Shown here piece after piece: positions 1-11,236 of a DNA stretch of 64,000 bases. The notes below the pieces were generated by a model. That model had not been told where the DNA came from and searched no databases. It worked only from the letters and a program-made list of their open reading frames with translations. Source of the DNA: Dipteris shenzhenensis (Eukaryota > Polypodiophyta > Polypodiopsida > Gleicheniales); the NCBI GenBank assembly GCA_047967505.1, contig CM106540.1. The stretch is one strand, 5' to 3'. Every line of letters starts with the position of its first letter. The first letter of the stretch is position 1. A program made the position numbers and the translations under genes.

Positions 1-337
1 TATTATGGTTACAGAGTTTTGTTCAAAGGATATCTCCTACTGAGAATCCCATGGGATATAAAGTCTATATCAAACTTAATTGTATAAAGCTCATGTTAGT
101 ACAGATACAAATCAATCTTCTACCCAAAACAAAAATAGAAAAGCTTCCAAACAATTGTAGAACAATAACACAACTAATTTTTATAACAAGTCCATAGGCC
201 AAATAAACTACTAGAAATACAATACGCTCATACACATCATTTTTAATCTTGATATATGAGTCTTTTAACTTTAAATTTGACAAGCACTTCAAAGAATGAT
301 AGGATGAAAGCAATTTTAGAGCTATTTTAATTGTCTA
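1..337. other. unassigned AT-rich flank
   Basis: I see no supported gene or repeat here. Short open frames exist, but they are AT-rich and have no family features. The stretch ends at a CACTACTACAC motif (338) that may be the left end of the CACTA element described next. Confidence 0.5.
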
Positions 338-620
338 CACTACTACACATGGGCCTTGTTCCGATGGTTAAGTGCCAATGTTTGGCATGCACAGTGCGCT
401 AATCGTCAATATATATGGTAGGTTTAAAAAGGTGGGTGTATAATGACCTTTACTAGACTTGTAAATGGTAGGTATATACTGACCTTTTATAGAAGTGTAA
501 AAGGTTGGTATATAACAAATCTAAGACACTTTTCTATACTAACGTTTTACAGAAAGTGTTTTTCCCCATACCAACCTTTAAAGAGAGTGTTTCCCAATGA
601 CAAATTTGTTTTCTTTTCAT
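338..620. repeat. putative CACTA terminus and subterminal repeats
   Basis: The sequence begins CACTACTACACATGGGCC. From about 410 to 600 the motif GGTATATA(A/C)TGACCTTT..AGAAGTGTAAAAGGTTGGTATA recurs in imperfect copies (near 415, 460, 500 and 540). Short reiterated motifs just inside a CACTA end are typical binding sites for the TNPA-like protein in this superfamily. No matching right end was found, so this is tentative. Confidence 0.4.
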
Positions 621-1117
621 ACATCTTTGAGCTGTACATTAAGTTTGAAGCATGTACATCAAGTTTGAAGCTCATATATTCATGTCCAAGTTTGAGATGA
701 AAAAAGTTAATCAAGAGCATTTACATCAATGGCTTCATCCTGAGCTAAGTCCTGCGTGCCAAACAAGTCTATCTCCAAATCTATACCGAGTTGATCCCCT
801 ATATCATCATTGTACTCTGGCATCGTACATTCACCTAAGAATTGATCTTCTTCAATAAAGTCGGGTGATTCTTGATCGTAATTCCTCTTGACTCATATTG
901 TGATCTTTATCTTCTTCACTACATCCACCTGGATCAATTGGATCTGGCATTGGTAGTGGCATCTCCATATCCACATCTCTATCTTCAAAAATCTATTTAC
1001 TTCGTGGTGCAACTTGGATCATGTACCACATTCTTGGATCAGAACGATCCGGATGAAAAACCACCTACATTGAAGATGGGTGTCAAATGCCATCAATTAT
1101 ATGAATTTATACTTAAG

Positions 1118-2127
1118 TACATGTACCAATTGATCTTAAAAAATGAAAGCATTCAATTAATAAATCATTAGTATGCACCTACTCACAATGCTTGAGAAGA
1201 AAAAAAATATCACTTTCATCGGTCCAGAGTTTGGTGGAGTGTATTGCAAAGAGACCACTAGTGTCTTTCCTAACTATAGCATGGGGACCGTTGTAAATAG
1301 TTGTAAACCATTTTACATCAAGAATGAAAATACTAAATTGTATGAAACCAATTTCATAGATTTTGCATATGGTCCCACAATAATCCAACTATGAGGAGAG
1401 AAGATTGGTATCTGAAGCACTTGCTCAGCTATCTTGTGTGAAGTTAGCCATGACTCCACAGTCATATGTGAATCTCTTTGAATCGATGCATTCCACGCAA
1501 AAATATCATCCATATGACCATAATGCAATGTACTTTTTGTACTGCAAAAGAGCATCATTAAAACAATGAGGACTCTTCTATTTTATAGTGTATATTTCCA
1601 CAAATAACTTAATTATGTCAAGAGTACATGTACCAATTGATCTTTAAAAATGAATGCATTCGATTAATAAATCATTAGTATGCACCTGCTCACAATGCTT
1701 GAGAAGAAGAAAAATATCACTTTCATTGGCTAGAGTTTGGAGTGTATTGCAAAGAAACCACTACTGTCTTTCCTCACTGTAGCATGGGGACCGTTGTAAA
1801 TAGTTGTAAACCATTTTACATCAAGAATGAAAATACGAAATTGTCTGAAACCAATTTCATAGATTTTGTGTATGGTCCCACAATAATCCAACTATGAGGA
1901 GAGAAGATTGGTATCCAAAGCACTTGCTCAGCTATCTTGTGTGAAGTTAGCCATGACTCCACAGTCATATGTGACTCTCTTTGAATCGATGCATTCCGCA
2001 CAAAAATATCATCCATATGACCATAATGCAATGCACTTTTTGTACTGCAAAAGAGCATCATTAAAACAATGAGGATGCTTCTATTTTATAGCGTATATTG
2101 CCACAAATAACTTAATCACGTCAAGAG
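1118..2127. repeat. 507-bp tandem duplication
   Basis: Two head-to-tail copies start at the same TACATGTACCAATTGATCTT motif (1118 and 1625), a spacing of 507 bp. The second copy ends near 2127. They share nearly every block, with scattered substitutions and a few short indels (for example, the first copy has extra bases in the GGTCCAGAGTTTGGTGG region). The duplicated segment carries the downstream coding part of the CACTA transposase. Confidence 0.9.
1179..2061 (-). pseudogene. duplicated CACTA transposase C-terminal (DUF4216-like) segment
   Basis: Each copy of the duplication encodes, on the minus strand, a stretch running from MMLFCSTKS.LHYGHMDDIF through WIIVGPY.KSMKLVS into a second frame with DVKWFTTIYNGPHAIVRKD and STKLWTDESD. 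The second frame has the order (tyrosine/glycine start, 'xVKW', then 'STKLW') that I recognise from the DUF4216 region found at the C-terminus of plant CACTA transposases. The two parts are in different frames in both copies, so the coding sequence was already broken, or crosses a lost intron, before it was duplicated. The assignment to DUF4216 is from memory of the family. Confidence 0.5.
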
Positions 2128-2329
2128 GTAAGAAACTTACATGCATCATACATCCAGATGATAACTCTCGCTCGCGCTTATTTATTGTCTCTCCATCGTG
2201 TTCGGCTTTATGTAGAGCCAGTTGTAGCCAATCAAGTGAAATTGTTTTAAATACCCCCTTATGTAAATTATCTTTTGTTAAATTTAGATATTAAAAACAT
2301 TCTTCTGTTGAACTCGCGTGATAAGGTTA

Positions 2330-3000
2330 CATATGGTGAGTGACCCCCCCGAGGCATAACTTGAAAGCGTTCACACTGTCCATGGCAAGCCCAAGATATA
2401 AGCTACATGGCTCCCTCACAAAGTTCGGCCACTAGTTGTCTATGTGCTTCCAAGTAGCACAATCTCTAGGAATACTCAATGTATCATCAGTGGACTGATG
2501 TGTAACATGCCAAGTCATCAACTCCACTATGGATTTGCATCGAAACATGTGTTGTATTCTAGCAATGATGGGAAAATGTCTCAAGACCTTTACTAGGATC
2601 TAGTCTCGATCTGCTCACCCTGCAAGTCATCTCTATATCATTATTCCCCACACTCTGGACAACTATCCAAATCTCCATGCTCACGAGGAAAGATAATACA
2701 ATCATTACAAAACTTTATTTTGCACACTTCTCTAGGGTCCAGCTAGGTCTCTGCAAATCTTGTACAAGGAGTCATCCAAAATAATAGTATTGGCTATCGA
2801 CAAGTGAGTGAAGTTGTTCTAGATGGTCAGCAAGTCCTTGAATAGAACAGACTTTGGTGTAATATTGTGACTGTCTTCCTGCACCAGGACCGTTATCTTT
2901 CGAAATAGTTTGGCAAAGCATATGCTTAGGATGTTGGTTACTTTTGTTCTTCTAGCTATGCTCCAAATAAAAATTCAAACCATGACAAACAGAATTCCAA
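2330..3000 (-). pseudogene. TNP2-type CACTA transposase fragment
   Basis: Reading the minus strand across frames gives recognisable TNP2 blocks in order. First is a cysteine motif, CNDCIIFPREHGDLDSCPEC (about 2650-2740), which fits the 'C..DC..(F/W)..E...L..CP.C' zinc motif of plant En/Spm transposases. Then come LRHFPIIARIQHMFRCKS, ELMTWHVTHQSTDD, ATWKHIDN, and REPCSLYLGLAMDSVNAF (about 2360-2600). These match the order 'HFPL.PRLQR.F', 'WH...', 'W...D', 'LGL.TDG.NPF' of the family. TNP2 cuts and pastes CACTA DNA in the nucleus. Several stops and frame changes interrupt it (including after CPECGE), so it cannot make a full protein. The family is certain in my view; the exact limits are not. 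Confidence 0.8.
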
Positions 3001-4650
3001 GAAGGCAGCAACATCTTTACGAATAAACGCGGTCCGCTGTCCCATGTGCCCACCATTTCTTTCCGTCAATGTGCATAGGATGGGGGTGCATCGCCATGAT
3101 ATGACTCAACGACCTTCACTAGTAGGCCATTCAAATCTAAGATTACATCTCTTATTTCTTAATGGAGAGGCACTGGTACCACTATCAATGGAATCACTGG
3201 AGGTGGAGGAAGGGACAGGAGCTACGAGTGTGATCCATCAAAGGGATGTCTACAAGTCTTGAAGGCTTTGGCTTCAGTCTTTCCAATATGTCTAGACACC
3301 TCTTGTGAATCTGATCCCATTTTTTTTCTTCCCTCCTCTATTGCCTCTTCTGCCTCCTAGTGACACATTTTTGGCATGCTTTCTTTTCATGATGGTAGCT
3401 GCTAATGTAGGTGGCCAACTGTAAGCCTGCTTCCCTTTTTGCCACATACATCGAATCTTGGACCACATTGTTTGGCTAAAATACATCTGGATAGATTAAC
3501 ATGATAGGTTTAAGTACAGGAATCCAATAGTCAATCACATTTTAAATACAGTTTTTAGAAACAATATATATGGATAGAAATTAAATACAAGTTTAAGTCC
3601 AGAATTTAAAATAGGTTGTAAATACAAAGGATAAATATAATTTAAGAACACATGTTGAAATACCTATTTTAACTATTATGGAATCATTCAAATCTGGACA
3701 TTTTAGTTTGAAGGACACTTGAACAACTCATTTCATCCACATTGACATTGATGGTGAACTAGTTCAAATCTTACTACATACAAGACAAGGTCAATGACAA
3801 ATAAATCCACTACAGTGTGCTAATGCTCTTAATTGAAAGCACATGTAAATCAGAGGCAAAATTTCAATTGTGTAACCACAAAATCATACAAGTCTCAGTG
3901 ATGAATTCAAAAAATGCTTCAAATTGATAAACTTTGCATAGATCCATACAAGTCTCAGAATACTAAGTTTTTTGTCAAAGCTCTTGATATTGAGCATGCC
4001 CAATAATAGATACAATGTAGGCTATAAGTCTTCACTGCCCATAGGGCCATCAAGGGCTACAACTTCTTGCAGGCTCTGGGCTTTAAGTTGGGATCATGTG
4101 AGGGAGGTGTTTTTGCTTTTGGACCAGTAGCACTACCTTATGGAGGCATCGGTGTGCTCTGCTTTTCTACTGGGACATATGCAGGCTTGGCACTGGAGCC
4201 TGTGGCAATTGCAAAACTTTTTTTCTTTTGTTCTCAGTTGGCAGCTCCGCTCGTGGTCTCTGAGGTTCTTCTGCACCTTGGGACATGTGAAGGCACAGAC
4301 TGTAAATTTTAGGCACATGTTCATCTTTCGACTCTAAATTACTGAAAAGCCAAAACTGTCTCACCTTTCTCCAATCCATCCGTCTTTTGTTTCTTTGCTC
4401 TTTTGCTAACAAAACTCTGCAGCAGCAGGTCATCCTCCTCTATAGAAACATCCTGCCCTGAAGGTTCATCCTCCCCTGTAGAGGATTTCTCTTTCTCTTT
4501 CTGTTCAGTGGATGGGAATTCCCCTTTCCACTATTGTGCATTTCACTTACATCCTCCTTCCCTATGAAGAAGTCAAGCGGAGACAAATGGTCACGCTCAG
4601 GCCGCTTCTGTGATGAACCTGCTTGAGACATTTGCTACCTTGCAAGTAAC
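3000..4650 (-). other. possible 5' coding remnants of the CACTA element
   Basis: This stretch is upstream of the TNP2 fragment on the same strand. It has short minus-strand open frames, one at 3292-3486 (lysine/arginine-rich, ends GKKKNGIRFTRGV) and one at 4440-4631 that starts MSQAGSSQKRPERDHLSP and is rich in lysine and arginine. Basic N-terminal or accessory proteins are common in CACTA elements, but I recognise no domain here. Treat these as unassigned remnants; they could be chance open frames. Confidence 0.3.
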
Positions 4651-4679
4651 AATAGTCAAATGACTGAATGTTAACAAGA

Positions 4680-5885
4680 CTTAAATGCAGGAAATAGTCT
4701 CTAATAGTGCTTATGTTATTTGCAACTCTTTTTTGAGCTCTAATAGTGCTCTACTAGTCCTAATTCATGCTGCACTTATGCCTTTTAGTGCAAGTTAGTA
4801 TTTAGTTAGTGCTATAATAGTGCTCTAATAGAGCTTTCTACATTATAGTACTCTAACAGTGCTCAATTAGTACTTACTAGAGTCCCAGTACCTATTAGTC
4901 CTCTAATAGTGCTGAAATAGTGCTTGTTAGTGATCTAATAGTGCTTCTTAGTGCAGTAATAGTTGGTTTGATCTATGCAAGATCTTACTAGAGTTCTGAT
5001 ACCTATTAGTCCTCTAATAGTGCTATAGCAGTGTTGTAATAGTGTCCTCCAAGGCTATGCTATAACTTGATATAGTCCAAGTGCCTGGTACTATTCTAAT
5101 AGTGCTCTAATAGTGCTATAATAGTGCTATAATAGTGCTTGTTAGTGCACTATTAGTGTTGGTCAGAGCTATGCTAGAACTTCTTAAGAGTTCAAGTACA
5201 TGTTAGTCCTCTAATAGTGCTCTAATAGTGTCGTAATAGTGTCCTCCAAGGCTATGCTATAACTTGACATAGTCCAAGTGCCTAGTACTACTCTATTAGT
5301 GCTATAATAGTGCTATAATAGTGCACTCAGTGTTGGTCAAAGCTACACTGGAACTTCTCAAGAGTTCAAGTGCACGTTAGTCCTATGATAGTGCTCTAAT
5401 TGTTTTTAATAGTATTCTCCATGGCTATGCTATAACTTGACATAGTCCAAGTGCTTGGTACTACTATAATAGTGCTCTAATAGTGATCTATTAATGCATG
5501 TTAGTGCACTATTAGTGTTGGTCAGGGCTACACTAGAACTTCTCAAGGGTTCAAGTACATGTTCGTCCTCTAATAGTGCTCTAATAGTATTCTAATAATG
5601 TTCTCCAAGGCTATGCTAGAGCCACACTAGAACTTCTCAAGAGTTCAAGTACATGTTAGTCCTCTAATAGTGCTATAATAGTGTTGTAATAGTGTTCTCC
5701 AGGGATATCCCAAAACTTGATATAGTCCTAGTGCTTGGCACTACTGTAATAGTGCTCTAATAGTGCTTGTTAGTGCACAATTAGTGCTAGTCAAAGCTAA
5801 GCTAGAACTTCTTAAGAGTTCCAGTACATTTTATTCCTCTAATAATGGTCTACTAGTGCTACAATAGTGCTTGTCACAGTGTAGT
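4680..5885. repeat. array of CTCTAATAGTGCT repeats with higher-order units
   Basis: More than twenty imperfect copies of the 10-13-mer CTCTAATAGTGCT / TATAATAGTGCT occur here. They sit inside larger units of roughly 160-190 bp that also contain TTCTCCAAGGCTATGCTA, ACTTGACATAGTCCAAGTGC and CTTCTCAAGAGTTCAAGTAC. The larger unit recurs around 5040, 5200, 5360, 5540, 5640 and 5800. Position and motif size fit CACTA subterminal repeats, the docking sites for the element's DNA-binding protein. The higher-order layout is unusually regular for such a region. The unit is short, degenerate and without spacers, so it is not a CRISPR array. Confidence 0.8.
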
Positions 5886-6083
5886 AACACTGCAAGTCAA
5901 TGTGTGTTGGTACTTGTTATGTGCTCCAATGGTGCAGGTCAAAGATGTGCTACTACTGTAATAAATACTGTAAGTCCTATGCTAGAGATCTAAACAATGT
6001 CCAAGGTAGTGTTGGTGAAAATTTACCTCCAAAGCTGATTGAAGCATGTAGTTTTGTGTTGTGGTTGGTCGATGTGTACCTAC

Positions 6084-6769
6084 TGTTAAATTACACGGTG
6101 CAGCGGAACAGAACTGAACAAAGAATAGAGAGTACATAGCAAACTGAAGATGAAAAAATTTTCCTTCAATACTAATGTAGTACAAATGATGGCTTTCGTC
6201 CACCCGTGCACTCTCATAGTGGAGCTTAGATGGCGATCTAGACAGATACTAGGTGAAGAGCTACTAGCTGGAAGATCTCTGCTAGAAGATCTAATCTAAA
6301 CTGATATGATAGAATGGACTGGGGAGGTCGCATCTTTATAGCTATGAGGGCGGTAGTCGGATCAACGTAGTCGGTGGAACCGACCAGTCAACCTAGTCGG
6401 TGGAGTCGACTAGTCAACCTAGTTGGTGGAACTGACTAGTCGTCCATGGAATATTCAAGGAATATTCCCTATGCCATCACCTCGGGGGCTCTCGCCCCCG
6501 AACCCCCATCAGGGGGGCCACTGGCCCCCTTGGGACCCCCCAGTTAAGGGCCAGCTAGCCCTCAAGCCCCAGTAAGAATAAGGGGCTCCCACACAATCAC
6601 CTTTCTACCATCAACGGTCTCATTGATAGACCTCATCTGACATGCAAGTCAAGATCCATCCAGTGTCCCAGGCTCACACATGGCTTCTCCTCATATGGGG
6701 GCCTTACAACTTGAGCACCTTGGACCACTGGTGGTTACTAGGAGGGTGAGGCATTGAGAATATCTAACA
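6084..6769 (-). repeat. 3' LTR of copia element 1
   Basis: The LTR begins TGTTAAATTACACGG and ends TATCTAACA on the plus strand, so it has TG..CA ends. It contains three imperfect 26-27-bp tandem units of the type TAGTCGGTGGAACCGACCAG (6366-6445). A very C/G-rich palindromic stretch (about 6478-6545) has GGGGGCTCTCGCCCCC and related arms. The right LTR copy stops just before both of these. Confidence 0.85.
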
Positions 6770-6780
6770 CCCCCCCTCAA
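6770..6780 (-). promoter_or_regulatory. polypurine tract of copia element 1
   Basis: On the element's coding strand this reads TTGAGGGGGGG immediately before the LTR start TGTTAGATATTC. It is the expected primer for plus-strand DNA synthesis. Confidence 0.75.
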
Positions 6781-6798
6781 TGTCCACCTGTAGGTGAA

Positions 6799-7149
6799 CT
6801 ACCTTCTTGGCCCAATGCCGAGTCTCTGAAGATGACCTTGAAGTTGATCCTTACCGAGTGCCTTGGTGAAGATATCTGCTCCATTTTGTTGTGTTGGACA
6901 GTAGACCAATTCGACTATCCCATCCTTAATCAAATCATGCACATAGTGATACTGAATCTCTATATGTTTTGTGCACACATGGAACACTGGACTTTTAGCA
7001 ATGGCCATGCAACTTTGATTGTCGCACCTCAGCACAGTTGCCTCATCCTCTTGCACTCCCATGTGCCATAAGATCCTCCTCAGCCACACTGCTTCACAAG
7101 TAGCAAAACATGTTGCCTTGTACTCAACCTCGGTAGAAGACAATGCCAC
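6799..7149 (-). pseudogene. copia RNase H domain
   Basis: The open frame reads ALSSTEVEYKATCFATCEAVWLRR, then LRCDNQSCMAIAKSPVFH, then TKHIEIQYHYVHDLI and NGADIFTKAL. This is the classic order of the copia RNase H (SSTEAEY, the DN of the active site, KHI.....H, DIFTK). The domain degrades the RNA template during reverse transcription inside the virus-like particle. The frame is open across the whole domain but is separated from the reverse transcriptase by breaks. Confidence 0.9.
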
Positions 7150-7373
7150 TGTTGGTTGTTTCTTACTGATCCAAGAGGAGATACCTAAACCTAAAGAGAA
7201 ACAATATCCAGAAAGTGATTTCCTGGAATCAACATCTCAGCCCAATCTGAGTCATAATGACCAGCCAAGGAAGTGCAGTACCATAGGTGATGCCATAATC
7301 AAGAGTGCCCTTCACATACCTGAGCACCCACATCCCTGCATTCCAATAATTCTCCTAGGGCTTATTGGAGAAC

Positions 7374-8100
7374 CTACTCAAAATGCCAACAAAACTGATG
7401 TCTGGTCTGGTGTTGCACAGATAGATTAGACTGCCGACCAACTTCCTCTACCTCCCGATGTCTACTGGTGGTGAGGCATCTTCCATAGATAGCCTCGCAT
7501 TTACCTTCATAGGTGTAGCTATCTCCTTGCACTCGGACATACCAAATGCCTTCAAGATCTCCCTTGCATATTTTTGCTGAGAGATGATCTTTCCTGGCTC
7601 TTGCCATACTTCAATCCCCAAATAGTAGTGCATTAAGCCTAAGTCTGTAATCTCAAACTCTTTGCTCAACGCCTTTCTAGTCTACTGGATCATGTCTTCA
7701 TAGTCACCTGTAATAAGGAGATCATCCACAAATAGAACAATAATAGCATATTTTCCACCTTTCTTGTACACATACAAGTTAGCATTTGAGGCACATCTTT
7801 TGAAGTTTAATTTATGAAAGAATTTTTATATCCATTGGTACCATGCTCTTGGGGCCTATTTTAGCCCGTACAGAGCCTTCTTCAGCTTACATACCTTGTT
7901 CTCAGAATGGGGGACCTCAAACCCAAGTGGCTGAGCCACGTACATCTCCTCCTTGAGGTCACCATTCAAGAATGCTGATTTAACATCCATTTGATAAACT
8001 GGCCACTTTTTATGAGCAGCCACCGATAGTACTATGTGAATAGTGGTCATTCTGGTAGTCGAAGCGAAAGATTCCTAAAAATCAAACCCTTCAACCTGTG
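7374..8100 (-). pseudogene. copia reverse transcriptase, fragmented
   Basis: Minus-strand pieces in order: [20 protein letters not shown] with [17 protein letters not shown] (7856-8050), then, in the interval, VLFVDDLL-type sequence (about 7700-7760), then SKEFEITDLGLMHYYLGIEV and the KYAREILKAFGM block (7448-7669). DVK.AFLNG and LG..HYYLG are hallmarks of Ty1/copia reverse transcriptase. Frame changes and stops lie between the blocks (for example near 7680 and 7850), so no functional enzyme is made. Confidence 0.85.
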
Positions 8101-8306
8101 AAAATCCTTGTGCAACCAATCTGGCTTTGTACTTTTCCAAAGTGCCATCGTCCTTGTACTTTACCTTCCAAACCCACTTGGTGCCAAAATAACCTTTCTG
8201 CTAGGTGGTCGATCTACCAGCTCCCAAGTTTCATTCTTCGTGATGCTATCATATTCTACTTGCATAGTGTTTTTCCAATCTCAGTCTGCAAGTGCTTCCT
8301 CCAAAC

Positions 8307-9440
8307 TCACAGGCTCCTTACCTCTGTAATAGTCTCAGCCATCAAGGCCATATTGACTATGTGAGCAGAAGACCTCCTTTGCTCCTCGGTTCTCTGAGAC
8401 CGCCTTGGTTCATCTGCATGCTGCTCAATAGACATAGGCATCTGGTTATCATGGTCATAGAGTTGCCTTACCCATTGCGGCAATGGCTTTTCCGGTGGTG
8501 TAACAATAGGTTGGTGACTTATACCTTCATCATCTGATATTTCCTCCTCCTTTATAGCTCCTGGGACAGGTCCACAGTGAATTACCTCTTTGCTTGATGA
8601 TAAAGTGGAAGAGCTCTTCTTTGCCTCCATTGCATGTGGCCGCTCCCTAAACACCACATCGCGGCTCGCTATGATCTTCTTTGCCTCTCGGTCATACAAC
8701 TTATAGGCTTTCTTGTCGTCACAATAGCCTAAAAAGATACATTTGGTGCTGTTTGGTTGTAGCTTATTTCTCTCTTTGTCTAGTACATGTGCATAGCATT
8801 CACACCCAAATGTTCTGAAATGGGAGACAGATGGCTTCTTACCTGCTGTAAGCCTCATGTGGTGTTTTACCTTTTAGTGCCTTTGTATAGCTACGATTAA
8901 GGATGTAAACCGCAGTATTGATAGCCTCAACCCAAAAGTGGTTTGGTAATCCAGCACCTTTCAACATACACCTCCCATCTCCATGTTGGTCTGCATTCGG
9001 CATTCAACAACTGAATTTTGCTAAGGCATATGTGGTGTCATCGTTTGTCGCTTGATCCCTTTGCTCTTGCAAAAATCTCCAAACTCTATAGAAACAAACT
9101 CACCACCACCATCCGATTTGATTTTGTTCACTTTTCTCCCGGTTTCATTTTCAACAAGTTGTAGCCATTCTTTCAATTTACCAAAAACTTGAGCCTTTTT
9201 GCGAAGAAAGTACACCCACATCTTCCTACTATAGTCGTCGACAATCAATAAAAAATAGGAAGATCCCCTCAAGGCCTATGTAGGCATCTTACCACACAAG
9301 TAAACATGCACCAACTCTAGAGGAGCATTTGCTCTATTCTTGCTTTCTTATGGGAATGCCTTTCTTTGTTGCTTGCCCATCATGCAAGCTTCACATGGTT
9401 CTTTGATTTCTGTGACTGCAGGTAAGTGAGCAACCATACC
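8307..9440 (-). pseudogene. copia integrase, fragmented
   Basis: The core is at 9021-9272 (FLLIVDDYSRKMWVYFLRKK, then KIKSDGGGEFVSIEF), carrying the first two acidic residues of the DDE triad. About 8860-9020 holds degraded sequence. The C-terminal part is at 8307-8858 (KPSVSHFRTFGCECYAHV, CIFLGYCDDKKAYKLYD, SRDVVFRE). The C-terminal part is open for 183 codons and runs into the hinge towards reverse transcriptase. Upstream (9300-9440) the minus strand still shows the zinc-finger end, with a CMMGKQQ-type motif. Integrase inserts the cDNA into the host chromosome; this copy is inactive because of the breaks. Confidence 0.85.
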
Positions 9441-10029
9441 TTGCTTCTGCATCTCCTTCAACACTGCAAATCCGATGTGGCCGAATCTTTCATGCCAAAG
9501 TCTACTTGTGCCCAATCCAACGGTGGCTGTAAGAGCACTTAGCTCACACAGGTTGTTCCTCCTTACTCCTGTGCCAACAAGATTGCTTGCACTATCTAGA
9601 ATTTTTGCTCCTACCTTGTTGAACTACACCTCATGGTCAAGGTCAGTTATGGAAGCAATTGATAGCAAATTTCTCTTGATTTATGGAACATACATCACAT
9701 TAGATAGTTTCTTAACATCTCCATTTACAGAAACAAATGAAACCGTACCTATACCCTCAATAGGTCATTTTGCATTACTACCAACCGTCATGGTGATGGG
9801 TTCCTGTAGAGGCTGCATGGAACAATATAGACCCTTCTTACAGGTCATGTGACAGGATGCACCACTATCCCAACACCCATGAATCATTGGTTGAAGCTTC
9901 TTGAACTGAGGAACTCTCTTCCTCTGGCCAGAAATAGATCCACAACTCTAATTCCATTGTGTTAGCTGTCTCTTTCCCCTTATCGGTCTTCTTTAGGGTA
10001 TTATTCTTTTCATCTGCTTTCTTGACCCG

Positions 10030-10540
10030 TCAATCTGCAATCACGTGGCCCTTCTTCTTGCAGTAGAAGCATTCTCCCTGAAACTTCTTCTTGCCGCCCT
10101 TCTTCTTTTTATCACCACTAGTAGAGGACTCACCTTTGGTGGAGAAACCACCTTTGCCTTTTGCAGTGGCAGAGAACGCAACATCCCCATTGCTACCTCC
10201 ATCTCGAGCTTTAATTCTCAATTCCTCCTCCATATAAGTAAAGCACAAAAATCCTCAAATGACAATGGTTGGGGTCTGACATGAGTGTTAAGCGCTATTA
10301 CCAATCCATCAGACCTTGGTGGACATATCTGGAGACACTGCTGAGCTAGCTCTTCGCTAGTCTTTTGTATCCCATCACCAGCCATCTGGTCACATAGATT
10401 TTTTATTCGGATTATGAATGCCTCTGCTATCTCTCCTTCATTAAACTTCTCAACTACTGTTGCAAGCTGATTCTCTAGGTTCTGGATCCTTGTTTGATTC
10501 CGCATCTCATACTGACTCTTCAATATGTTCCAAGCCACAG
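10030..10540 (-). pseudogene. copia gag with broken zinc knuckle
   Basis: Two overlapping minus-strand frames carry the gag (UBN2-like) region: WNILKSQYEMRNQTRIQNLE, IIRIKNLCDQMA, and ELAQQCLQICPP (10218-10538). Downstream is a lysine-rich stretch and a CCHC knuckle, CFYCKKKGHVIAD (10030-10080). The position of the last knuckle cysteine is a TGA stop, one base from TGC. Gag forms the particle shell and the knuckle binds RNA. Confidence 0.85.
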
Positions 10541-10953
10541 TTGCCTTAGATGTATGCTGAAAAGGTCAAAACACTATCAGTAGTACTTGTAACCAGGGCA
10601 CACAGAGCATCTGCGTTCCTACATTTCCAAGCTTATAGAAGGTCGGCATTAGGAGGTATCATACTGCCCAAATTTGTTGGGTCGGGGGTTCCTTGTGGTT
10701 CTGAGTCAGTCCCCAATATTGTCTCCAAAAGCTCATATGAATCCAGAATAGCAGTAATTTTAAACTTCCACAAAGTAGTTCGTACCATCTAGCTTGCCTT
10801 CAGTGAAGGCTAATGGGCAAATCCTCAACGCCTAGATTGTTGGTGCAGCGGGTGCAGCTGTAGTTGCTGAACTCAAGCCGCTTCCTATTGCCATCACTCC
10901 ATATGCTGTTGAAGCCCTCGCCTCTCTTCTACTCTTCGATACTTAGAGCCACC

Positions 10954-10967
10954 TGGGCTCTGATACC
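10954..10967 (-). promoter_or_regulatory. primer-binding site of copia element 1
   Basis: On the element strand this reads TGGTATCAGAGCCC directly next to the LTR end. It is complementary to the 3' end of plant initiator-methionine tRNA, the usual primer for copia elements. Confidence 0.85.
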
Positions 10968-10968
10968 A

Positions 10969-11236
10969 TGTTAAATTACACGGTGCAGTGGAACAGAAAC
11001 TGAACAAAGAATAGAGAGTACACAACAAACTGAAGACGAACAAAATTTCCTTCAATACTGATGTAGTACAGATGATGGCTCTGTCCACCTGTGCGCTCCC
11101 ACAGTGGAGCTTAGATGGCGATCTAGATAGATAATAGGTGAAGAGCTACTAGCTAGAAGATCTCTGCTAGAAGATCTGATCTGAACTGATCTGATACAAT
11201 GGACTAGGGAGGTCGCCTCTTTATAGCTATGAAGGC
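10969..11236 (-). repeat. truncated 5' LTR of copia element 1
   Basis: It matches the left LTR from its TGTTAAATTACACGG end through ..TTTATAGCTATGAAGGC and then loses similarity. About 418 bp of the LTR, including its outer end, are missing or replaced. Confidence 0.85.

Larger units (their letters stand above)
338..5890 (-). mobile_element. decayed CACTA (En/Spm) DNA transposon
   Basis: The possible left terminus is CACTACTACACA at 338. It is followed by short repeated motifs of the type AGTGTAAAAGGTTGGTATA (about 430-600). TNP2-type transposase fragments lie on the minus strand (about 2330-3000), with a duplicated downstream coding segment at 1118-2127. A dense array of short AATAGTGCT repeats occupies about 4680-5885. 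Subterminal repeats flanking a transposase on the minus strand are the standard CACTA layout. I could not find a clear right terminal inverted repeat (expected to end in TAGTG) or a 3-bp target duplication, so both boundaries are approximate. The copia element starting at 6084 lies just beyond. The transposase identity is solid; the full extent is inference. Confidence 0.6.
6084..11236 (-). mobile_element. degenerate Ty1/copia retrotransposon, 5' LTR truncated
   Basis: The element reads right to left: right (5') LTR, tRNA-iMet-type primer site, gag, integrase, reverse transcriptase, RNase H, polypurine tract, left (3') LTR. The 3' LTR is complete at 686 bp. The 5' LTR matches only its inner 268 bp and then stops abruptly at about 11236. 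Over the shared part the two differ at roughly one position in ten, so this is an old insertion. Every coding domain carries stops or frameshifts. Because the right end is missing, a target duplication cannot be tested. Confidence 0.85.

Noticed and set aside
4680-5885. Possible CRISPR-like array
   Set aside because: The repeats are degenerate, of varying spacing and without unique spacers. The context is a plant CACTA transposon.
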